The position numbers were made by a program, and so were the translations under genes. The notes under the pieces were generated by a model that saw only the letters and a program-made list of their open reading frames with translations, ran no database searches and had not been told where the DNA came from. DNA of 64,000 nucleotides from VRUE01 sp963701265 (lineage in GTDB: Bacteria; Actinomycetota; Thermoleophilia; Solirubrobacterales; 70-9), in the NCBI GenBank assembly GCA_963701265.1, contig OY969581.1:2232001-2296000 (forward strand), read 5' to 3'. Below, piece by piece: positions 1 through 6,413 of the stretch (its first letter is position 1; the number at the start of each line of letters is the position of its first letter).

Positions 1-626
1 ACCTCCTCGGCCTCGGGCAGCACGGCCACGGTCGCGGTCGAGGTGTGGATACGGCCCTGCGACTCGGTCTCCGGTACCCGCTGCACCCGGTGCGTGCCCC
101 CCTCGTACTTGAAGATCGAGTAGGCGCCCTCGCCCTTGATCGCGAAGGTGACCTCCTTGAAGCCACCGACCTCGGCACTGGACTGTGAGAGCGGCTCGGT
201 GACGAAGCCGCGCTCCTCGGCGTAGCGAGTGAGCATCTTGTAGAGGTCGCCGGCGAAGAGGGCCGCCTCATCGCCGCCGGTTCCGGCCCGAATCTCGACC
301 AGGACGTTCTTCGAGTCGTTGGGGTCGCGCTCGACCATCGCCAGGCGAATCTCCTCTTCGAGCGCCTCGATCCGCGGCGGCGCCTCCTCGACCATCTTCT
401 GCAGCTCCGAGTCCTCGCCATCCTCGGCGAGCAGCTCCCGCGCTCCTTCGAGATCGTCCTTGAGCTTGCGGTACTCGACCGCCAGCACCTGCGCCGGCTG
501 CAATTCGCGGTACTCGCGACCGACGTCCGCGTAGCGCTCGCGGTCGCCGATTACCGCGGGGTCCGACATCTGAACCTCGAGCTCGGCAAAGCGCGCCTCG
601 ATCTGTTCGACCAGAGAATCGATCAC
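1..626 (-). CDS. prfA: Peptide chain release factor 1, N-terminal part (cut by window edge)
   Basis: Releases finished peptides from the ribosome at UAA and UAG. The 208 residues present cover the N-terminal coiled domain and the start of the PCRF domain (GTGGDEAALFAGDLYKM). The segment VPETESQGRIHTSTATV carries the PxT-type tripeptide (here PET) that distinguishes RF1 from RF2, which has SPF. The GGQ catalytic loop lies beyond position 1 and is not visible. The start is GTG at 624-626. In many Gram-positive bacteria prfA follows rpmE and a DUF1385 gene; here the same order is kept but an opposite-strand SnoaL-like gene sits between DUF1385 and prfA. Confidence 0.95.
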   Translation of the reverse strand, partial: MIDSLVEQIEARFAELEVQMSDPAVIGDRERYADVGREYRELQPAQVLAVEYRKLKDDLEGARELLAEDGEDSELQKMVEEAPPRIEALEEEIRLAMVERDPNDSKNVLVEIRAGTGGDEAALFAGDLYKMLTRYAEERGFVTEPLSQSSAEVGGFKEVTFAIKGEGAYSIFKYEGGTHRVQRVPETESQGRIHTSTATVAVLPEAEE

Positions 627-694
627 TGCTCACAACATAGACGGGCATCACCATTCGCGAATCCGGCACGATCGAGCCCCCAATGTAGTGTGCC

Positions 695-745
695 AGTTGA
701 CTAGCACAATAGCTCAAGTTACTGTGATAGCTCACTAGTTCAACT
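695..745. promoter_or_regulatory. Imperfect dyad in the prfA / SnoaL-like divergent promoter region
   Basis: AGTTGA at 695-700 is mirrored by TCAACT at 740-745, each flanked inward by a CTAG-like block. Between them ATAGCTCA occurs twice as a direct repeat. The patch is visibly AT-richer than its surroundings and lies between two divergent start codons (626 and 778). It may be an operator or promoter; the regulator is unknown. Confidence 0.3.
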
Positions 746-777
746 GCAACGTTTCGTGATTCGTATTGGAGGCCGAG

Positions 778-1179
778 ATGAAAACCGACACGCTCGTCGC
801 TGCGCCACCCACGCGCATCGCTTGCCTCGCACTGCCCAAGCTGATCGGGTCCGGCAACCTCGATGCAGCGACGCGCTGCTTTACGCGCGACGCCTGCCTA
901 CTGACCCCGGACGCGACTGCGATTCACGATCGCGAACACATCCGGCCCCTGCTCGCCCAGCTGATCGCACGCCGAATCCGCATCGAGGTCGAGCAGAGCA
1001 ACGTCCTGATTGCCGGCGACGTCGCTTTCGTTCGCGAGCGCTGGCAGGTAAGCGCCCACGGAGCAGCGGGGTCGTCCCTCTACGAGCACTCCTGCGACCC
1101 CTCCCTCGTGCTCAAGCGAATCGAAGGCAGCTGGAAGGTCTCAATCGCCGCGCTCTGGGGCTGGGGCGACGCTTGCTAA
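778..1179 (+). CDS. SnoaL/NTF2-like small protein
   Basis: A 133-residue cytoplasmic protein with the pattern of the NTF2-like superfamily (SnoaL, DUF4440, ketosteroid-isomerase-like): an N-terminal helix with ALPKLIGSGNLDAATRCF, then PDATAIHDREHIRPLLAQL, and a final strand SWKVSIAALWGWGD. Such folds serve as small-molecule isomerases, cyclases or binding domains; no catalytic residue can be assigned. The ATG at 778 is preceded by a clear GGAGG five bases upstream, which favours it over the upstream TTG at 766. The gene converges on DUF1385 with a 4-nt stop-to-stop overlap and splits the usual DUF1385-prfA pair. Confidence 0.7.
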   Translation: MKTDTLVAAPPTRIACLALPKLIGSGNLDAATRCFTRDACLLTPDATAIHDREHIRPLLAQLIARRIRIEVEQSNVLIAGDVAFVRERWQVSAHGAAGSSLYEHSCDPSLVLKRIEGSWKVSIAALWGWGDAC

Positions 1180-2192
1180 GCGACGATCTCGATGTGCTGC
1201 TGACCGGCGGCGTCCTCGGGTGACTCCCGTGCCAGCACGGCCTCCAGCGAGGCGATCGCCACCGCGAGCTGCTCTTCGTCGGGCTCGCGCGTAGTCAGGT
1301 TCTGCAGCATCAGGCCCGGCCACATCAGCGCTCGCACCCAGCGCTTGCTCCGGTTTTTGCCCGCCCACTTGATCACCTCGTAGGAGAGGCCGGCGATCAG
1401 CGGGATGCCGACGATCCTCGAGAGGACCAGCCAGTACCAGGCGGGCAGTCCGATCGGGGCGAAGACGAAGATCGCCAGCACCATCACGATCAAGAGGAAG
1501 CTGGTGCCACAGCGCGGGTGCAGCCGCGAGTAGAGCTTGGCCCGGGCCGGCGTCAGCTCGTCTTCGGCCTCGTAACAGGAGATCGTCTTGTGCTCGGCGC
1601 CGTGGTACTCGAAGACGCGGCGCAGGTCTTTGAGGCGACTGATCGCCGCGATGTAGGCGATGAAGATGCCGGTACGGAGCACACCCTCGACCAGCCAGAA
1701 GAGCAGGGGCGAACCGAGTTGATCCTTGATCAAGCTGGTCAAGCCGACCGGGATGACGAAGAAGAGACCAACCGCCAGCAGCATCGAGAAGGCGATCGTC
1801 AACCCCCACATCCAGCCGCCGATCTCTTCCCGCTCGCCCTCTTCATCCTCCTCGAGCTGAGCGTTGGCCGAGATGCCGAGTGCCTTGAAGCCGATCTTCA
1901 GCGACTCACCAAGGGCGATGACGCCACGCAGGACCGGCAGGCGCCAGAGGCGATGACGGGTGGCCCAGGGCCTGATCGACTCGGAGCTGATCTCGATCTC
2001 GCCATCGGGACGGCGTACCGCCACGGCCCAGACCGCGATGCCGCGCATCATCACGCCCTCGAGCACTGCCTGGCCACCGACCGGCGCGTCGCGCTTGGCG
2101 ACGAGGGCGCCGTCGGGCATGCGCAGCGGGTCAGCCCCGTTGCTGGACGAGACCGCAGCCTCGGATTGCGGTGAGCCCAGCTCTGGGCTCAC
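1176..2192 (-). CDS. DUF1385 membrane protein (YqhQ-like)
   Basis: A 338-residue protein matching the DUF1385/YqhQ family: the opening signature VGGQAVLEGVMMRG (about residues 37-50), several hydrophobic helices (around 145-170 and 235-270) and the conserved EYHGAEHKTISCYE segment followed by LHPRCGTSF. The family is conserved in Gram-positive bacteria beside rpmE and prfA; its function is not established, although it is sometimes described as a putative metal-dependent membrane enzyme. The GTG start lies 3 bp after the rpmE stop, so the two are probably translationally coupled. Confidence 0.88.
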   Translation of the reverse strand: MSPELGSPQSEAAVSSSNGADPLRMPDGALVAKRDAPVGGQAVLEGVMMRGIAVWAVAVRRPDGEIEISSESIRPWATRHRLWRLPVLRGVIALGESLKIGFKALGISANAQLEEDEEGEREEIGGWMWGLTIAFSMLLAVGLFFVIPVGLTSLIKDQLGSPLLFWLVEGVLRTGIFIAYIAAISRLKDLRRVFEYHGAEHKTISCYEAEDELTPARAKLYSRLHPRCGTSFLLIVMVLAIFVFAPIGLPAWYWLVLSRIVGIPLIAGLSYEVIKWAGKNRSKRWVRALMWPGLMLQNLTTREPDEEQLAVAIASLEAVLARESPEDAAGQQHIEIVA

Positions 2193-2195
2193 GGC

Positions 2196-2411
2196 TTACC
2201 TTCCGGCCTTGGCGTGCTTGGCAGCGCGGCGCTGGAAGCGCTCGACCCTGCCGCCCGTGTCAACGAGCTTTTGCTTGCCTGTGTAGAAGGGGTGGCACTC
2301 GGAGCAAAGCTCGACGTGCAGGTCGGCCTGCGTGGAGCGCGTGTAGAACTGATTCCCGCAGGAGCAGTGCACGTTCGCCAGCGTGTACTCAGGATGAATT
2401 CCGCTTTTCAC
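2196..2411 (-). CDS. rpmE: 50S ribosomal protein L31
   Basis: A 71-residue ribosomal protein of the zinc-binding L31 type. The sequence opens KSGIHPEYTLANVHCSCGN and keeps the cysteine pairs CSC and CSEC before HPFYTGKQK, the usual zinc site. Length is normal for the family. I place the start at the GTG at 2409-2411, because upstream in-frame codons encode sequence foreign to L31. It heads an rpmE-DUF1385 operon. A zinc-independent paralogue is not present in this window. Confidence 0.94.
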   Translation of the reverse strand: MKSGIHPEYTLANVHCSCGNQFYTRSTQADLHVELCSECHPFYTGKQKLVDTGGRVERFQRRAAKHAKAGR

Positions 2412-2490
2412 GCCCTTCAGTCTAGATGACGCGCGCAATCGACTCAGCCAGGGGTTGTGAATCGGCTTCCGCCTGCCGATAGCTCCCTCA

Positions 2491-3999
2491 GTGGAAAGCT
2501 CGAATACCGCCACTGCCGGGTCAAGCACGGGGCGCCATCTGCGCCGCGCCCTGGCCGTGCTGCTGCTCGGCGGCACCGCGGTAGTCGCCCTGCACGACTG
2601 GCTCGGCATCGGCGCCAGCCTCGACTTCGCGATCAGCGAAGCCCTCTATGACGCCGTCGTGCTCGGGGCCGGCATCGCCTGTCTGGTCAGGGCCTCCGAC
2701 TACCCGCGCGAGCGGGCCGCCTGGCTCTTTATCGGCGCCGCGATTCTCTGCTGGGGAGCGGCCGAGATCTACTGGACCGCCTTCATCGAAGGCAACGCCT
2801 CCGCCCCGTACCCCTCGCCGGCCGATCTCGGCTACCTGATCTTCTACCCCCTCGCCTACGCCGGCCTGGCAATGCTGGTGCGAGCGCGGGTCCACGAGAT
2901 CAAGTGGCGGCTCTGGATGGACGGGCTGATCGCGGCACTCGGCACGGCGGCCCTGGGCACAGCCTTTGTCTTCGACTTCGTCGCCGAGGAGGCAACCGGC
3001 ACGACGCTGGAAAAGCTGACGACCCTCTCCTATCCGCTGGGCGATATCGCGATGCTCTCGATGGTCGTCGGCGTGATCGCCCTGACCGGCTGGCGCCCCG
3101 GGCGCACCTGGTCGCTGCTGCTCGCCGGCCTCTCCGCCCTGGTCATCGCCGACATCGCCTTCACCCTGCAGTCGACCGAAGCCGCGCTGCCCGGTGGCGA
3201 ATGGATCAACCCGATTTACCTGATCGCGGCCGTCTGCCTCGGCGCCGCTGTCTGGCAGCCGGCGGAGGCGGCGGCGATCACCTCACCCAGCGACGAGGAC
3301 CGCCGCGAGATCATCGTCCCCGCGGTCTTTGCCGCGGTGATGATCGGCCTCTTCGCAATGCAGTACTACAGCGCCACCGGCGGCCTCTCGACCGTGCTCT
3401 GGGCGGCGACGATGACCGCGGTGATCGTCCGCCTGACGATGAGCGACCGCGAGAACCACAAGCTGCTCGAGGAAGTGCGAACCGACTCGCTGACCGGGCT
3501 GGGCAACCGCGGCCGCATGGAGGTCGAGTTGGCGGCGACCTGCGAGCGGGCCGGCAGCGAGCAACCGGCGATGCTCTACCTCTTCGACCTCAACGGCTTC
3601 AAGCGCTACAACGACACCTTCGGCCACCCCGCCGGCGACAGGTTGCTGACGCGCCTCGGCAGCGCTCTGAAAACCGCGGTCGGAGACGACGGCTCGGCTT
3701 ATCGAATCGGCGGTGATGAGTTCTGCCTGCTGCTCACCTGTGCCGAGGATCGCTTCGAGGCGGTCGCCCGGACCGCTATCGAGGCGCTGACCGAGAGCGA
3801 CCGCGGCGTCGAGGTCGGCTCATCCTGGGGCGCGGCGACGATCCCTGCCGAGGCCGGCGATCCCTCGGCGGCACTGCAGCTCGCCGACGTGCGCATGTAC
3901 GCGCAGAAGGAGTCTCGCCGCACCGCCGATCCCAGCATCTCCGTACCCGGCCCCGAGAGCGCCGGCTCGGAACCGGCGATCAAGGCTAGTCGCGGCTGA
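2491..3999 (+). CDS. Membrane-anchored GGDEF diguanylate cyclase
   Basis: A 502-residue protein with about eight to nine hydrophobic helices in residues 20-310 followed by a GGDEF domain from about residue 325 (DSLTGLGNRGRM). The domain has LFDLNGFKRYNDTFGHPAGD and an intact GGDEF active loop at residues 407-411 (IGGDEF), so it should make cyclic di-GMP from GTP. No I-site (RxxD four residues before GGDEF) is visible. The N-terminal integral membrane part presumably senses an unknown signal. The start is GTG at 2491. It faces the TetR gene tail-to-tail with a 14-nt overlap. A c-di-GMP riboswitch lies in the pilA leader of this same window. Confidence 0.9.
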   Translation: MESSNTATAGSSTGRHLRRALAVLLLGGTAVVALHDWLGIGASLDFAISEALYDAVVLGAGIACLVRASDYPRERAAWLFIGAAILCWGAAEIYWTAFIEGNASAPYPSPADLGYLIFYPLAYAGLAMLVRARVHEIKWRLWMDGLIAALGTAALGTAFVFDFVAEEATGTTLEKLTTLSYPLGDIAMLSMVVGVIALTGWRPGRTWSLLLAGLSALVIADIAFTLQSTEAALPGGEWINPIYLIAAVCLGAAVWQPAEAAAITSPSDEDRREIIVPAVFAAVMIGLFAMQYYSATGGLSTVLWAATMTAVIVRLTMSDRENHKLLEEVRTDSLTGLGNRGRMEVELAATCERAGSEQPAMLYLFDLNGFKRYNDTFGHPAGDRLLTRLGSALKTAVGDDGSAYRIGGDEFCLLLTCAEDRFEAVARTAIEALTESDRGVEVGSSWGAATIPAEAGDPSAALQLADVRMYAQKESRRTADPSISVPGPESAGSEPAIKASRG

Positions 4000-4612
4000 G
4001 ACCGTCGAGCAGGGTGCCGAGCGTCTGTCCGACCTCGGCCCGCATCTGCTTGGGGTCCTCGGCCCGCGCGACCAGCATCGCCGCCTCATCGAGGGCGCCC
4101 ATCAGGACGTGGGCGAGCGGGCGCACGGGTTGGGGATCGATCGCCCCGGCCTCGATCGCGGCCTGCAGCGTCGCTTCGATCAGGCCGAGCCCGTGCGCGG
4201 CGGCGATCTCGCGCCAGCGGTCCCAGCCCAGTACCGAGGGCCCGTCGAGCAGCACGATCTGCTGTGCCTCGGGCTCGGTGCTGACCTGGAGGAACATCTC
4301 CGCCCCGGCCCGCATCGCCTCCAGCGGCGACGACGCATTTGCCTCTAGGGCCCCAGCGGCGATCCGTTCCGCCAGCTCGACCTCGATCTGTTCGTAGACC
4401 GCCTCGAAGAGCTCACGCTTGCCGTCGAAGTGGTGGTAGAGCGCCCCGCGGGTGACGCCGGCTGCCCGCACGATCTCTTCGGTTCCCACCCCCGCATAGC
4501 CACGATCCGCAAACAGGGGCCGTGCCGCCGCGACCAATGCCTGGCGGGTGGACTGCGAGCGCTCCGCCTGGGTGCGCTTTGTAGTCTCCTCGCTTTCTTT
4601 TTTGACATTCAT
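3986..4612 (-). CDS. TetR/AcrR-family transcriptional repressor
   Basis: A 208-residue regulator. The N-terminal helix-turn-helix is typical (TRQALVAAARPLFADRGYAG followed by TEEIVRAAGVTRGALYHHF), and the C-terminal all-helical domain would bind a ligand. An upstream extension reading MRSLVSVTCF is in frame but lies in the promoter; I choose ATG at 4610-4612, which gives a normal N terminus. That start codon overlaps a perfect 15-bp palindrome, consistent with autorepression and joint control of the divergent hydrolase gene. The ligand is unknown. Confidence 0.88.
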   Translation of the reverse strand: MNVKKESEETTKRTQAERSQSTRQALVAAARPLFADRGYAGVGTEEIVRAAGVTRGALYHHFDGKRELFEAVYEQIEVELAERIAAGALEANASSPLEAMRAGAEMFLQVSTEPEAQQIVLLDGPSVLGWDRWREIAAAHGLGLIEATLQAAIEAGAIDPQPVRPLAHVLMGALDEAAMLVARAEDPKQMRAEVGQTLGTLLDGLSRD

Positions 4613-4624
4613 ACTGTCTGTATG
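4610..4624. promoter_or_regulatory. TetR operator (perfect palindrome)
   Basis: CATAC-TGTCT-GTATG, a perfect 5-5-5 inverted repeat covering the TetR start codon and lying 50 bp before the GTG of the divergent hydrolase gene. Position and symmetry are typical of operators bound by a local TetR repressor. Confidence 0.65.
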
Positions 4625-4673
4625 TAGCTTACCGTGCGCTGGAAGCCCAGAGCCGAGACGAGGAGGAAAGCAC

Positions 4674-5516
4674 GTGACCGAGACAAGCGAGCGCAAGGAG
4701 ATCGATCTGCCGGTGGGGCGGATTCGCTACCGCGAGGCAGGCGAAGGCAAGCCGGTGGTCTTCGTCCACGGCTACCTGGTCGACGGCCGCCTCTGGGACG
4801 GGGTGGTGGACCGGCTCGCCGACCGTTGCCGCTGCATCGCACCGGACTGGCCGATCGGGGCCCAGCAGATCGCGATGAAGCCCGACGCGGACCTGACTCC
4901 TTACGGAATCGCCGCCGCCATCAACAGCCTCCTCGAGGCGCTCGACCTGGAGGACGTGACGATCGTCGGCAACGACTCCGGCGGCGCGATGTCGCAGGTG
5001 CTCGTCACCCGCCACCCGCAGCGGATCGGCCGGCTCGTCCTGACCAACTGCGACACCCACGAGAACTTCCCCCCGGGGATCTTCAAGACGATGCCGCCGA
5101 TCGCCAAGCTCCCCGGCGGCATGGCCCTGCTCGCCGCCCCGTTCAGGATCCCGGCCCTCGCCCGCGGCGCCTTCAAGCCCTTCGCACGGACGAAGATCCC
5201 CGACGAACTCGTTGCCTCCTGGATGCAGCCCGCCCTGCGCGATCCCGCCGTCAAGCACGACGTCAAGAAGGTCACCGTGGGAATGAACAAGCGCTACACG
5301 CTGGAGGCGGCCGAGAAGCTGCGCAGCGCGGAGCTGCCCATCCTGCTCACCTGGGCGCCCGGCGACAAGCTCTTCCCGATCTCCTACGCGGAACGACTCG
5401 CCAGGGAGACCCCGAACGCGCGCATCGTCGAGATTCCCGACGCGAATACCTTCGTGCCGCTCGACCAACCGCAACGTCTCGCCGACGAGATCGCAACGTT
5501 CGTCGAGCAAAACTGA
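4674..5516 (+). CDS. Alpha/beta-fold hydrolase with atypical catalytic residues
   Basis: A 280-residue alpha/beta hydrolase without signal peptide. VVFVHGYLVDGRLWDGV supplies the oxyanion-hole HG motif. The nucleophile elbow reads GNDSGG (residues 99-104), which puts Asp101 where esterases have Ser, as in haloalkane dehalogenase-like enzymes. The acid loop WAPGDKLFP is present, but the usual catalytic His near the C terminus is replaced (DANTFVPLDQP, Thr259). It may therefore be a dehalogenase-like or non-canonical hydrolase. GTG at 4674 has AGGAGGAAA just upstream. It is divergent from, and probably repressed by, the TetR regulator. Confidence 0.8.
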   Translation: MTETSERKEIDLPVGRIRYREAGEGKPVVFVHGYLVDGRLWDGVVDRLADRCRCIAPDWPIGAQQIAMKPDADLTPYGIAAAINSLLEALDLEDVTIVGNDSGGAMSQVLVTRHPQRIGRLVLTNCDTHENFPPGIFKTMPPIAKLPGGMALLAAPFRIPALARGAFKPFARTKIPDELVASWMQPALRDPAVKHDVKKVTVGMNKRYTLEAAEKLRSAELPILLTWAPGDKLFPISYAERLARETPNARIVEIPDANTFVPLDQPQRLADEIATFVEQN

Positions 5517-5522
5517 GCGAAA

Positions 5523-5547
5523 ACGCGCAAGCTGCGCGTTCTTTTTC
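5523..5547 (+). terminator. Rho-independent terminator after the hydrolase gene
   Basis: AACGCGCA (5523-5530) pairs perfectly with TGCGCGTT (5534-5541) around a 3-nt loop, followed by CTTTTT. It lies 7 bp after the hydrolase stop. The 170 bp that follow, up to 5720, hold nothing I can support. Confidence 0.8.
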
Positions 5548-5720
5548 GCTACTTGCATGTTTTTCGTCCGATCGAGGGGCGAAGGTTCCATAACGCCCCC
5601 TACAGGACGGAGAGTCATGCCTAGGGAAATCTTCGATCAGGATCGGCCTCGGAGCACGATGGCGCGACGCCTCGACGAAGCGTTTGCCGGCTGCGACCAG
5701 TGGACCCTCGCCCCGCCTAC

Positions 5721-6413
5721 TCAGCGGCGCAGCGAGATCGCCTTCAGTCCGCAGGCCTCGATTTCGTCGAGGATCAGCGGCAGCGCCGCCGCCGTGCGCA
5801 CCCAGGAGCCGCGGGCGCTGTAGTAGTCGGCATCGTGCAGGAGGACGATGTCGCCGGCAGCGATGCCGGCGCTGGCGCGACGCGCGATTGACTCGGCGGT
5901 TGCGCTGCGGTCCCAGTCGCGTCCCCAGCGTGACCACAGCACCGGCCGCCAGTGACGGCGCGCAACTCGCAGGGTTGCGGCGCTGAAAATCCCGTAGGGG
6001 GGGCGGTAGTCGCTGACGGCCTGGCCGCCTGCATCCTCGATCACGGCACGAGCCCTCTCGGCGTCTTCGAGGAAGGAGCGCGGAGTGAGTCGCAAGAGGT
6101 TGCGATGGCGGTAGCAGTGCAACTCGACCCGGTGCCCGGCGGCGACGATCTCGGCGACGAGCGCCGGCCGCAGCGCCACCTGCTCGCCGGCGAGGAAGAA
6201 GGTTGCGATCGCGCCGCGCTCCCGCAGGACCTCGAGAATGGCCGGGGTTCCCTGCGGGTGCGGACCATCGTCGAAGGTGAGGGCGACTCCCTCCCCCTGC
6301 CTCATCTCGATCCCGAGTGCCTGTCCCAGGCCCGGCACGACTGGTGCCAGGGCCGGGCCAGCGTGCACTACGGCCGCAGTCGACGCGGCGGCGCCGAGCA
6401 GCGCCCCGGTCAA
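5721..6413 (-). CDS. Polysaccharide deacetylase (NodB/CE4 domain)
   Basis: A 230-residue carbohydrate esterase family 4 protein that would remove N-acetyl groups from a surface glycan. Motif 1 is TFDDGP (residues 46-51, catalytic Asp48, metal Asp49), motif 2 is HCYRH (metal His99 and His103), motif 3 is RPPYG (137-141), and LLHDAD resembles motif 5. A hydrophobic N terminus (residues 3-28) suggests a signal anchor, so the domain is probably outside the membrane. The ATG overlaps the stop of the upstream fusion glycosyltransferase by 4 nt. It is the last gene of a three-gene glycan operon. Confidence 0.88.
   Translation of the reverse strand: MTGALLGAAASTAAVVHAGPALAPVVPGLGQALGIEMRQGEGVALTFDDGPHPQGTPAILEVLRERGAIATFFLAGEQVALRPALVAEIVAAGHRVELHCYRHRNLLRLTPRSFLEDAERARAVIEDAGGQAVSDYRPPYGIFSAATLRVARRHWRPVLWSRWGRDWDRSATAESIARRASAGIAAGDIVLLHDADYYSARGSWVRTAAALPLILDEIEACGLKAISLRR

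Noticed and set aside
5557..5823. Small plus-strand ORF (88 codons) after the hydrolase terminator
   Set aside because: Its second half runs antisense through the deacetylase gene, the amino-acid composition is not protein-like, and it lies beyond a terminator. A GGAG before an internal ATG is not enough to support it.
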